NCBI GenBank assembly: GCA_044866775.1
Contig: JBIOUG010000136.1
Span: forward strand, 1-64,000
Length of the DNA stretch: 64,000 bases
Origin: DASUNQ01 sp044866775
Lineage (GTDB): Bacteria > Acidobacteriota > Thermoanaerobaculia > Multivoradales > UBA5704
Reading direction: 5' to 3'
Part shown: positions 34,629 through 42,931 of the stretch, piece by piece
How the letters are laid out: every line of letters starts with the position of its first letter
Position numbering within the stretch: the first letter of the stretch is position 1
The notes under the pieces: generated by a model
Databases searched by the model: none
Seen by the model: only the letters and a program-made list of their open reading frames with translations
What the model was told of the DNA's origin: nothing
Position numbers and translations under genes: made by a program

Positions 34629-35402
34629 TTGCCCCTGACCTACGGCGACTATCTCAAGCTCGACGACCTCCTGGAGCTGCAGGTCCCGCAGTCCCCGGGG
34701 CCCGAGCACGACGAGATGCTGTTCATCGTCATCCACCAGGTCTACGAGCTGTGGTTCAAGCTGGTGCTGCACGAGGTGATCCACCTGCAGCGCGCGCTCG
34801 AGGCCGGCGAGGGGGCGCTGGCGATGGCCGCCTTCAAGCGCATCCTGACGATCTTCAAGACGCTGGTGGCGCAGGTCGACATCCTGGAGACCATGACGCC
34901 GGTCTCGTTCCTCAGCTTCCGCGACCGCCTCGACACGGCGAGCGGCTTCCAGTCGGTGCAGTTCCGGCGCCTCGAGCTGGTGCTCGGCGTGCGCCGGCCC
35001 GGGATGCTCGAGCACTACCCCGAGGCGAGGCCGGTCCTCGAAGAGCACGGGCGCGCCAACAGCCTCTGGGACTCCTTCCTCCTCTACCTCGCCCGCGCTG
35101 GGTACGAAGTGTCGGAATCGGCGCTCGCCCGCGACCGCACGCAACCCCTCGAGGAGGATCCGGAGGTGCAGGAGCTGCTGGTCCGCATCTACCACCAGGA
35201 CCCCTCGACGCGCGAGGTCTGCGAGCGCATGGTGGACCTCGACGAGGGGCTCCAGGAGTGGCGCTACCGCCACGTCAAGATGGTCGAGCGGACGATCGGC
35301 ACCCGCCGCGGCACCGGCGGCTCGGCGGGGGCGGAGTACCTGCGGACGACGCTCTTCAAGCCGCTCTTTCCCGACCTCTGGGCGATCCGGCCACGGCTGT
35401 GA
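34629..35402 (+). CDS. kynA: Tryptophan 2,3-dioxygenase
   Basis: A 257-aa heme enzyme oxidising L-tryptophan to N-formylkynurenine. TYGDYLKLDDLLELQ, FIVIHQVYELWFKLVLHE (distal His near 35), SGFQSVQFRRLELVLG and YRHVKMVERTIGTRRGTGG (heme-ligand His near 214) are classical. TTG 34629 is chosen because GAGGAG lies six bases upstream; a TTG nine codons earlier lacks this. First step of the route completed by kynureninase just downstream. Confidence 0.94.
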   Translation: MPLTYGDYLKLDDLLELQVPQSPGPEHDEMLFIVIHQVYELWFKLVLHEVIHLQRALEAGEGALAMAAFKRILTIFKTLVAQVDILETMTPVSFLSFRDRLDTASGFQSVQFRRLELVLGVRRPGMLEHYPEARPVLEEHGRANSLWDSFLLYLARAGYEVSESALARDRTQPLEEDPEVQELLVRIYHQDPSTREVCERMVDLDEGLQEWRYRHVKMVERTIGTRRGTGGSAGAEYLRTTLFKPLFPDLWAIRPRL

Positions 35403-35425
35403 ATCCCCCGCAAGGTCATCCTAAG

Positions 35426-35459
35426 CGTAGCGCCCGGGCTACGTCCCGGGCGTTTTCGG
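35426..35459 (+). repeat. REP-like palindrome between kynA and kynU
   Basis: CGTAGCGCCCGGGCTACG followed by TCCCGGGCGTTTTCGG, preceded by CAAGGTCATCCTAAG, a fragment of the second repeat type. The hairpin plus TTTT could attenuate read-through from kynA into kynU. Confidence 0.85.
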
Positions 35460-35494
35460 AAGACCGCGGCAAAAGATCTGGGTGGCGGGGTTGA

Positions 35495-36736
35495 GTGGCT
35501 GCCGTGCGCCCAGAGACCCTTTACGCCGCTCCCAACGCCCTGGCGGCGCACTATGCGCATTTCCGCGTCGCCGAGCGCCTGCTGCTGACCGGCCACTCCC
35601 ACCAGGCCTGGCCCAACCGGGCGCTGGCGGGGCAGCTCCGGGCGTTCGAGGACGCCGCTGAGCTGGTCGATGGGAAGTGGGAACGGGCGTTCGCGATGGC
35701 GGCGCGCGTGCGGCGAGGATTTGCTGGGCTGCTGGGCGAGCCGGAGCGCGAAGGCGCCTACGCGCTCGCGGCAAGCACCCACGATCTCGTCGTGCGCTTC
35801 CTCTCGGCGCTGCCGCTCGGCGAGCGGCCGCGGCTGGTGACGACGGACGGCGAGTTCCACACCTTGAGGCGGCAGCTCGACCGGCTGGCCGAGGAAGGGA
35901 TCGAGGTCGTCAAGGTCCAGGTAGGCGAGCACCCCGACGAGCTGGCGCCGCGGCTCGCGCGCGCAGTCGATGAGCGCACCACCGCGGTCTTCGTCTCGGC
36001 GGTGCTTTTCCAGACCGGCTGGATCGTTGAGGGGCTGGCGGAGGTGGCGGCTGCCTGCGCGAGAGTCGGAGCGGAGATCGTGGTCGACGCGTATCACGCC
36101 CTGAACGCCATCCCCTACCCGATCAAATGCCTCGGCCTCGACGGCGCCTACGTCGTGGGCGGCGGCTACAAGTACTGCCAGCTCGGCGAGGGCAACTGCT
36201 TCCTGCGCCTGCCGGAAGGCTGCGCGCTGCGGCCGGTCGTGACCGGCTGGTTCGCGGAGTTCGAGGCGCTGGCGGAGAAGGCCGACGGGCGCGTGGCCTA
36301 CGCGGAGGGCGGCGCGCGCTTCGCCGGCGCCACCTACGACCCGACCAGCCACTATCGAGCCGCCGAGGTCTTCGACTTCTTCGCCGAGCACGGGCTCACC
36401 CCGGAGCTGCTGCGCGAGGTGTCGCAGCACCAGGTCGGGCTCCTCGCGCGCCGCTTCGACGCCCTCGACCTTCCGCCGGCGCTGGTGGATCGTGACCGCG
36501 AGGTGCCGCTCGAGCGAATCGGCGGCTTCCTTTCGCTGCGCTCACCGCGAGCCGGAGAGCTGAGCCGCGCCCTCGCCGCGCGCGGCGTCGCCACCGACTT
36601 CCGCGACGATCGCCTGCGCCTGGGCCCGGCGCCCTACCTATCGGACAGTCAGCTCGAAGCGGCGATGGACCTGCTCGGTCAAGTGGTGCACGAGCTGCAC
36701 CTCCCCCACCCAGATCCTTCGCTTCGCTCAGGATGA
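35495..36736 (+). CDS. kynU: Kynureninase
   Basis: A 413-aa PLP enzyme (aminotransferase class V fold) cleaving kynurenine to anthranilate and alanine. LLLTGHSHQAWP, STHDLVVRFLSALPL, VVDAYHALNAIPYPI and the PLP lysine in GGGYKYCQLGEGN (near 225) are present. GTG start. The last residues HPDPSLRSG and the stop codon are encoded by an intergenic-type repeat (36712-36739), so the tail is probably a late extension. Confidence 0.9.
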   Translation: MAAVRPETLYAAPNALAAHYAHFRVAERLLLTGHSHQAWPNRALAGQLRAFEDAAELVDGKWERAFAMAARVRRGFAGLLGEPEREGAYALAASTHDLVVRFLSALPLGERPRLVTTDGEFHTLRRQLDRLAEEGIEVVKVQVGEHPDELAPRLARAVDERTTAVFVSAVLFQTGWIVEGLAEVAAACARVGAEIVVDAYHALNAIPYPIKCLGLDGAYVVGGGYKYCQLGEGNCFLRLPEGCALRPVVTGWFAEFEALAEKADGRVAYAEGGARFAGATYDPTSHYRAAEVFDFFAEHGLTPELLREVSQHQVGLLARRFDALDLPPALVDRDREVPLERIGGFLSLRSPRAGELSRALAARGVATDFRDDRLRLGPAPYLSDSQLEAAMDLLGQVVHELHLPHPDPSLRSG

Positions 36737-36739
36737 CAG
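36712..36739 (+). repeat. Short dispersed repeat at kynU 3' end
   Basis: AGATCCTTCGCTTCGC followed by TCAGGATGACAG, a sequence type common between genes in many bacteria. Relatives occur at the maf 3' end (20241-20260), at 24841-24850 and, inverted, at 35412-35425. It contains the kynU stop. Confidence 0.6.
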
Positions 36740-36764
36740 CGAAGAGTTTGGCTCCTACGGCCCG

Positions 36765-37937
36765 CTAGCTCGGATACGGCTTCTTGAGGTAGCCCTTCGC
36801 CCGGCTGCGGACGTCGTCGTCGCCGTCGTACCCGCGCTGCATGGCCAGCACGTCGCGGTAGCAGCGCACCGCGTCCTGGCGCCGGCCGAGGGCGTCGAGC
36901 GCCATGCCGCGGCGCAGGCGGCCGAGCGCCTTGTACTCGCTGAGGATCGGCCGCGCGGCCGTGAGCCGCTCGAGCTGGTCGATGAGCGCCAGCCCCTCGG
37001 CGTTGCGCCGCTGCCGCATCTCCACCCGCGCCAGCAGGTAGAGCGCGCGCTCGGCGATGGCGTCGGTGTAGCCGCTCTGCCCCGTGGCGTGGCGGACCCG
37101 CACTTCCTCCAGGATCCGCCTCGCCTCCGGCAGGCGCCCCAGCCGCTCGTAGATGCGGCCCTCGTAGAGATGGAAGATGGAGTTGCCCGGGTAGCGCGCG
37201 CGCAGCCAGCGGGCGTAGCGCAGGCTCGCCGGGTAGTCCTGCTCGAAGACGTAGTGGAGCTGGAGCAGCGAGTAGGCGGCCTCGGTCGAGACGAACTGCC
37301 CCTTCTGCATGGCGCGCTCGAGCTCGGCGATGCCGCGCTGCTTGTCGCCGTCCGGGAAGAGCCGCGCGAACGGACGCAGGATGCGGTGCTGCTGCGGCAC
37401 CACCTCCACCAGGTAGTCGAAGAGGCCGAGCCCGAAGTAGAGGTCGTCGTTGTCCGGGTGGCGCTCGACGACCTCCTGGAGGAGCCGCAGGGCCTGCTGG
37501 CCGTCGCGCGCCGCCCGGAGATAGCGCCGGCGGTCGGCGTGGAGCCGCCCGCGGAGGGCGTGCGCGCCGGACTTGAAGAACATCGCGTCGAGGTCTCCGG
37601 GATCGCGCCGGAGCCGGCGCTCGCACATCTCGATCACCCGCTCCATGGCGTCGAGGACCAGCGGGTCCTGCGCCGGGTCGTCCGGCTCGAGCTGCACGCC
37701 CCACCAGGGGAGCAGGGCCTGGAGATACGGGCCGACCGGATGGTCGGGATAGCGCGCCGCGAGCTCGCCGAAGACGTCGGCGGCGGCGCCGAGGTCCATG
37801 CCGTACATGTACTCGAGCCCGAGCCGCGCCTGGTCACGGAAGAGCGGGTCCTCGAGGATGGACGGGGTCTCGGCCGCGGCCGCGGCAGGCGCGAGCAGGA
37901 CGAGCAGGAGCCCGGCGAGAGTCGAGAGGCGGCTCAT
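36765..37937 (-). CDS. Exported TPR-repeat protein
   Basis: A 390-aa protein with signal peptide (LSTLAGLLLVLLAPAAAAA) and helical TPR-like repeats: DVFGELAARYPDHPVGPYLQ, VVERHPDNDDLYFGLGLFDY, IFHLYEGRIYERLGRLPEAR and LRRGMALDALGRRQDAVRCY. Likely a periplasmic scaffold; no enzyme motif. Convergent with kynU and divergent from the CoA ligase gene. Confidence 0.8.
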   Translation of the reverse strand: MSRLSTLAGLLLVLLAPAAAAAETPSILEDPLFRDQARLGLEYMYGMDLGAAADVFGELAARYPDHPVGPYLQALLPWWGVQLEPDDPAQDPLVLDAMERVIEMCERRLRRDPGDLDAMFFKSGAHALRGRLHADRRRYLRAARDGQQALRLLQEVVERHPDNDDLYFGLGLFDYLVEVVPQQHRILRPFARLFPDGDKQRGIAELERAMQKGQFVSTEAAYSLLQLHYVFEQDYPASLRYARWLRARYPGNSIFHLYEGRIYERLGRLPEARRILEEVRVRHATGQSGYTDAIAERALYLLARVEMRQRRNAEGLALIDQLERLTAARPILSEYKALGRLRRGMALDALGRRQDAVRCYRDVLAMQRGYDGDDDVRSRAKGYLKKPYPS

Positions 37938-38021
37938 AGCCGGAGAAACACTACCTGAGCCCGGGAGGCTTCCCGCTGCCGCCGTTGACCCGCGCGCGCC
38001 GCGCCGGATAGCTTCTCCGGC

Positions 38022-39560
38022 GTGACCTTCGACCCTCCCGAGCAGCTCAACCTCGCCGACTGGCTGCTCGACGCGCGAGTGCGCGAGGGGCGGGGGGAGC
38101 GGGTGGCGCTGCGGCTGGACGACCGCACGCTCACCTACCGCGAGGTGCAGGCGCTCGCCAACCGCTTCGGGCGCGTGCTCGAGCGGCTCGGGGTGCTGCC
38201 CGAGCAGCGGGTCTTGATCGCGCTGCCGGACGGGCCCGAGTTCGTGGCGGCGCTCTTCGGGACGCTCAAGCTCGGGGCGGTGGTGGTGATGGTCAACTCG
38301 CAGCTCCCGGCGGCCGACCTGGTGCGCCTCGTCGACTACACGCGGGCGCGGCTGGCGGTGGTGGGCGCCGAGGCGCTCCCGGGGTTCCTCGAGGCCGCGG
38401 GCTCGCTCGAGCGGCCGCCGGCGCTCCTCACGGTGGGTGCGGCCGCCTCCGGCGCCGCCGCCTGGGAGGACGAGCGCGAGCGGGCCGGCGACGACCTGCC
38501 CGCCTTCCCCACGCACCGCGACGACGCCGCGATCTGGCTCTTCTCCGGCGGCACGACCGGCCGCCCGAAGGCGGTCGTCCAGACCCATCTCTCGTTCGCC
38601 AACACCACCGCCTGCTACGCCCGGGCCTGCCTCGGCTACGGCGAGGACGACGTCACCCTCTCGGTCCCCAAGCTCTTCTTCGGCTACGCCACCGGCTCGA
38701 ACCTCTTCTTCCCCTTCTCGGCCGGCGCGAGCGCGGTGCTCTTCCCCGAGCGGGTGACCGCCGAGGTGCTGTTCGAGAAGATCCACCGCCACCGGCCGAC
38801 GATCCTGATCAACGTGCCGACGATGGTCCACCACATGGTGGCCCACCCCGGGGCGGCGCGGCAGGACCTCTCGAGCCTGCGCTTCGCCACCTCGGCCGGC
38901 GAGGCGCTGCCGGCCTCGCTCTACGAGCGCTGGCGGGAGACGTTCGGCGTCGAGCTGCTGGACGGCCTGGGCACGGCCGAGATGTGGCACATCTTCCTCT
39001 CGAACCGCCCGGGCGACGTGCGGCCGGGGACGCTCGGCAAGCCGGTGCCCGGGTTCGAGGTGCGCGTCTGCGACGAGGAGGGCCGGGAGCTCCCCGCGGG
39101 CGAGGTGGGCCGCCTCTGGGTGCGCGGCCGCTCGCGGGCGATCGGCTACTGGCAGGAGAGCGAGAAGACCGCCGCCACCTTCCGCGGCGAGTGGGTGGTG
39201 ACCGGCGACCTCCTGTCGCGCGACGCCGACGGTTACTTCACCTACCGCGGCCGCTCCGATGACGCGCTCAAGGTCGCCGGCCGCTGGTTCAACCCCGGCG
39301 AGGTCGAGAGCTGCCTCGTTCGCCACCCCGCGGTCGCCGAGTGCGCGGTCGTCGGCGTGGTCAACGCCGACGGCCTCACCAAGCCCCGCGCCTACGTGGT
39401 GGCCAAGGAAGCGGCGAGCGACGGCCTCGCCGAGGCGCTCAAGGCGCTCTGCCTGCAAGAGCTCGAGCCCTACAAGCACCCGCGCGAGATCGTCTTCGTC
39501 GACGCCCTGCCGCGGACGCACCTGGGGAAGGTCGACCGCGGCAAGCTGCGGGCCGGCTAG
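38022..39560 (+). CDS. Benzoate/2-aminobenzoate--CoA ligase family protein
   Basis: A 512-aa adenylate-forming enzyme. FSGGTTGRPKAVVQTH near 173 is the AMP-binding P-loop, GLGTAEMWHIFLSNRPGD the substrate/A5 region, VTGDLLSRDADGYFTYRGR the hinge and LPRTHLGKVDRGKL the catalytic Lys (near 503). Overall phrases such as SVPKLFFGYATGSNLFFPF are those of benzoate-CoA ligases. The proximity of kynureninase, which makes anthranilate, favours 2-aminobenzoate as substrate (inference). Confidence 0.85.
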   Translation: MTFDPPEQLNLADWLLDARVREGRGERVALRLDDRTLTYREVQALANRFGRVLERLGVLPEQRVLIALPDGPEFVAALFGTLKLGAVVVMVNSQLPAADLVRLVDYTRARLAVVGAEALPGFLEAAGSLERPPALLTVGAAASGAAAWEDERERAGDDLPAFPTHRDDAAIWLFSGGTTGRPKAVVQTHLSFANTTACYARACLGYGEDDVTLSVPKLFFGYATGSNLFFPFSAGASAVLFPERVTAEVLFEKIHRHRPTILINVPTMVHHMVAHPGAARQDLSSLRFATSAGEALPASLYERWRETFGVELLDGLGTAEMWHIFLSNRPGDVRPGTLGKPVPGFEVRVCDEEGRELPAGEVGRLWVRGRSRAIGYWQESEKTAATFRGEWVVTGDLLSRDADGYFTYRGRSDDALKVAGRWFNPGEVESCLVRHPAVAECAVVGVVNADGLTKPRAYVVAKEAASDGLAEALKALCLQELEPYKHPREIVFVDALPRTHLGKVDRGKLRAG

Positions 39561-39656
39561 AAGGGGACAACTCAGCGATTCGGCTGCGCTATCCTTCCGC
39601 GGACCCAGAGCGGGCATCGAGGGACGCTGTTCTCGCTCGGGACCGTTGGAGGAGGA

Positions 39657-40052
39657 ATGGCCGGCAACCGGGTGGTCGCACACTACCGTGATGGGCAGCT
39701 CCTCAAGGGAACGACCGTCGACTTCCTGACGGCGCGCGAGGTCTTCCACATCGCGCCGGAAGGCGGAGGGCCGCCGGTCGCCGTGCGCCACGGCGAGCTC
39801 AAGGCCCTCTTCTTCGTTCGCGACCTGACCGGCAACCCCGCCCTCCGCGACCGCAACGACTTCGAGCCCGACAAGCCGGTGATCGGCCGCAAGATCCGCG
39901 TCGTCTTCGAGGACGGCGAGGTGATGATCGGCACCACGCACGGCTACCAGGCGGAGCGCCCGGGGTTCTTCGTGGTTCCCGCCAACTCGCAGTCCAACAA
40001 CCAGCGCTGCTTCGTCATCGCCGCCTCGACCCGCGCCGTCGAGCTGCTCTGA
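39657..40052 (+). CDS. Conserved-looking hypothetical protein
   Basis: A 131-aa soluble protein with two apparent beta-barrel halves (VVAHYRDGQLLKGTTVDFL and IRVVFEDGEVMIGTTHGY). ATG is preceded by GGAGGAGGA, an excellent ribosome-binding site. The halves resemble each other and may be an internal duplication. Function unknown; precedes the TonB receptor by about 100 bp. Confidence 0.75.
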   Translation: MAGNRVVAHYRDGQLLKGTTVDFLTAREVFHIAPEGGGPPVAVRHGELKALFFVRDLTGNPALRDRNDFEPDKPVIGRKIRVVFEDGEVMIGTTHGYQAERPGFFVVPANSQSNNQRCFVIAASTRAVELL

Positions 40053-40155
40053 CTGCCGCGTGCTATCCTCGCCGCGGTAACACTCCCGTCACCCGACAGC
40101 ACAGCCCCGGGGAGCGCCACGACACCTCCCCGGACCGACCGAGAGGAGGCTCGCC

Positions 40156-42915
40156 ATGCGTCCCAGGTTCCTCATCCCCTCCCTCATCGCCCTGCTCCTC
40201 GCCGGCGCGCCGGCGCTGGCGCAGGAGACCGGCTCCATTTCCGGCACGGTCAAGGCCGACGACGGCTCGGCGCTGCCGGGGGCGACCGTCTCCGTGCGCG
40301 GCGACCTGCTGCCCGCCGGACGCACCAGCGCCACCGACGACGGCGGCGCCTTCAGCTTCCAGCGCCTGATCCCCGGGGTCTATCAGGTCTCGGCCGAGCT
40401 CTCCGGCCTCGGCTCGGTGAGCCGCGAGGTCGTGGTCGCCCTCGACAGGGACACGCAGGTCGAGCTGACGCTCAACCCGGCGATCACCGAGGAGATCTCG
40501 GTGACCGCGGCGGTGCCGGTCGTCGACGTCAAATCGACCGAGGTGCAGTCCAACTTCCGCCATGAGCAGATCGAGGACCTGCCGATCCCGCGCACCTACA
40601 AGGGCCTCTTCCAACTCGCGCCGGGGGTCACCGAGAACAATCGCCTGTCGCCGACCGCCGGCGGCTCGCGCATGGACAACACCTACCTGCTCGACGGCAT
40701 CAACATCACCAATCCGCACTACGGCGACATCCTGCCCAACGTCACCGAGCTCGACATCGACGAGGTCAGCATCACGCGCGGCGGCGTCACCGCCGAGTTC
40801 GGGCGCACCGGCGGCATGGTGGTCAACGCCATCACCAAGTCGGGCACCAACCAGCTCAAGGGCGAAGCGCGGGTCGAGGTCCAGCCGGCCGACTGGGTGT
40901 CCGACAGCGAGCTCGCAAACCTGCAGAACACGACCGACCGCGAGGCCTTCGGCATCGGCCTGGGCGGACCCTTCCTGCGCGACCGCCTCTGGTGGTACGG
41001 CTCCTACAGCCAGCCCACCCTGACCGAGACCGACCGCTTCAACCGCCTGGGCTCCGTCCCCGACCGCGAGCTGACGACTGATGAGCTCTTCGGCAAGGTG
41101 AGCGCCAGCCCGGCGCAGAACCACACCGTCGTCGCCTCCTACCGCGCCCGCGACACGACGAACGAGAACGCCGGCATCGGCCAGACCAGCCACCCCTCCG
41201 CCGGCAGCAACGATTCGACCGACTACGTGCTGGCCACCGCCGGCTGGACCTGGCTCACCACCCCGGACAGCTTCCTCGAGGTGAAGCTCAACCACAACAA
41301 GGAGGAGAACTCGACCGACCCGCTGACCAACCTGGGCTATCGGCCGACGTTCAACGCTGCGCGTCCGGACCTCGTGGGCCGCTTCACCACCACCGCCGAC
41401 CGCATCATCGGCGGCGCCACCGCGGCCGGTCAGATCGTCGGCGGCGCCGACCTGGCGATCAACAACCAGGACTTCACGCGCGACGAGGTCAAGGCCAGCT
41501 TCCAGACCTTCCAGGAGTGGTTCGGCCGCTCGCACGACCTGCGCTTCGGCGTCACCTACAGCGAGGACGAAGAGCGCCTCGAGCGGCGCGGCAACGGCTG
41601 GGGGACGATCACCTGGAGCCCCAGCAACCGGCGCTTCACCGCCACCTACGTCTCCACGCAGCCGCCGCACACCGGGCGGGGCGAGGGGTACGGCGTCTTC
41701 CTCCAGGACCAGATGACGATCGGCGACCGCACGACGCTGACCGCGGGGCTCCTGGTCAGCCACGACGACTACTTCGGCGAGGCGAACGGAGCGACCGCCG
41801 GCACCAAGGTGAAGAAGAAGATCCTCAGCTTCGACTGGGACCAGCAGATCCAGCCGCGGCTGGGGGTCGCCTACGTGCCGCGGCCGCAGGTCGGGGACAA
41901 GGTCTTCTTCAACGTCGGCCGCTACTACAACACCGACAACAAGTCGCTGGTGCGCGCCGCCTCGCCGACCCGCATCTTCACCACCCGCGCCACCTTCGAC
42001 GACGCCGGCAACCTCCTCAGCGAGGTTCCCGCCGCCAACACCCAGACCAAGACAGTGGACCCCGGTCTCGACCCGCAGTACACCGACGAGCTGGTGCTCG
42101 GCTACGCCACGCCGTTCGGCGCAGCGTGGTCGCTGGAGCTGTGGGGGATGTACCGCGAGGTCGGCGACATCATGGAGGACATCTCGCGCGACGGCCTGGG
42201 CAACGGACCCTTCCGCGTCGCCCAGCTCGACGACGCCTACCGCGAGTACCAGGCGGTCACCGTGCAGCTCAGCAACGCGCCGCGCGAGCGCTGGATGGGC
42301 CTGGCGCTCAACGCCAGCTACACCTGGAGCGAGCTCAAGGGCAACTGGGACATCGACTTCAGCCCCAACGACTCGCCGTTCTACAACTCGTCCTTCATCC
42401 ACGACGGCCCGGGCGTGCTGATCACCGACAACCGCGACGGCCTGCTGCGCGGCGACCGCACGCACGTCGCGAAGATCTTCGCCACCATCCGTCCGGCGCC
42501 GGCGCTGCCCGACCTCAAGATCGGCAGCTACGTGCGCTACCAGAGCGGCGGCGCCTGGGAGGCGCGCGGTGTCCCGGACGCGAACGTCTCCTCGAGCTCG
42601 CACTTCCGCTACCTCGAGCCGGCCGGCTCGCGGCGGATGGAGGACTGGCTGAACGTGAACCTGCTGACCTCCTACGCCTTCGACCTCGGGCCGGTGGAGC
42701 TGGAGATCGAGGGGGCGGTGACCAACGTCTTCGACGAGCAGGTCGAGCTGGCAGTGGACGACCGGCTGATCCTCGGGCGGGCCATCGACAATTTCGACCC
42801 TCCCTTCCCCTCGGTCCCTCCGCCCGTCGCCGCCGGCGGCAACCCCGACTTCGGCAAGCCGACCGACCTTTCGCAGCCGCGGGCGATCGTCCTGACCGCG
42901 ATCGCGCGCTACTAG
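40156..42915 (+). CDS. TonB-dependent receptor with carboxypeptidase-like regulatory domain
   Basis: A 919-aa outer-membrane protein. After the signal peptide (FLIPSLIALLLAGAPALAQ) a CarboxypepD_reg domain (GSISGTVKADDGSALPGATV) is followed by a plug (QIEDLPIPRTYKGLFQLAPG, DNTYLLDGINITNP, VNAITKSGTNQLKGEARVEV) and a long beta-barrel. Oar-like; such receptors are abundant in Acidobacteria and Bacteroidetes. AGGAGG lies nine bases before ATG. Transported substrate unknown; the adjacent amidohydrolase could hint at peptide use. Confidence 0.88.
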   Translation: MRPRFLIPSLIALLLAGAPALAQETGSISGTVKADDGSALPGATVSVRGDLLPAGRTSATDDGGAFSFQRLIPGVYQVSAELSGLGSVSREVVVALDRDTQVELTLNPAITEEISVTAAVPVVDVKSTEVQSNFRHEQIEDLPIPRTYKGLFQLAPGVTENNRLSPTAGGSRMDNTYLLDGINITNPHYGDILPNVTELDIDEVSITRGGVTAEFGRTGGMVVNAITKSGTNQLKGEARVEVQPADWVSDSELANLQNTTDREAFGIGLGGPFLRDRLWWYGSYSQPTLTETDRFNRLGSVPDRELTTDELFGKVSASPAQNHTVVASYRARDTTNENAGIGQTSHPSAGSNDSTDYVLATAGWTWLTTPDSFLEVKLNHNKEENSTDPLTNLGYRPTFNAARPDLVGRFTTTADRIIGGATAAGQIVGGADLAINNQDFTRDEVKASFQTFQEWFGRSHDLRFGVTYSEDEERLERRGNGWGTITWSPSNRRFTATYVSTQPPHTGRGEGYGVFLQDQMTIGDRTTLTAGLLVSHDDYFGEANGATAGTKVKKKILSFDWDQQIQPRLGVAYVPRPQVGDKVFFNVGRYYNTDNKSLVRAASPTRIFTTRATFDDAGNLLSEVPAANTQTKTVDPGLDPQYTDELVLGYATPFGAAWSLELWGMYREVGDIMEDISRDGLGNGPFRVAQLDDAYREYQAVTVQLSNAPRERWMGLALNASYTWSELKGNWDIDFSPNDSPFYNSSFIHDGPGVLITDNRDGLLRGDRTHVAKIFATIRPAPALPDLKIGSYVRYQSGGAWEARGVPDANVSSSSHFRYLEPAGSRRMEDWLNVNLLTSYAFDLGPVELEIEGAVTNVFDEQVELAVDDRLILGRAIDNFDPPFPSVPPPVAAGGNPDFGKPTDLSQPRAIVLTAIARY

Positions 42916-42931
42916 CGGCACCGGCGCGGAG

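Noticed and set aside
36765..39941. A 1058-codon minus-strand frame as one protein
   Set aside because: Only the last 390 codons have signal peptide and TPR features; the rest is antisense to the CoA ligase.
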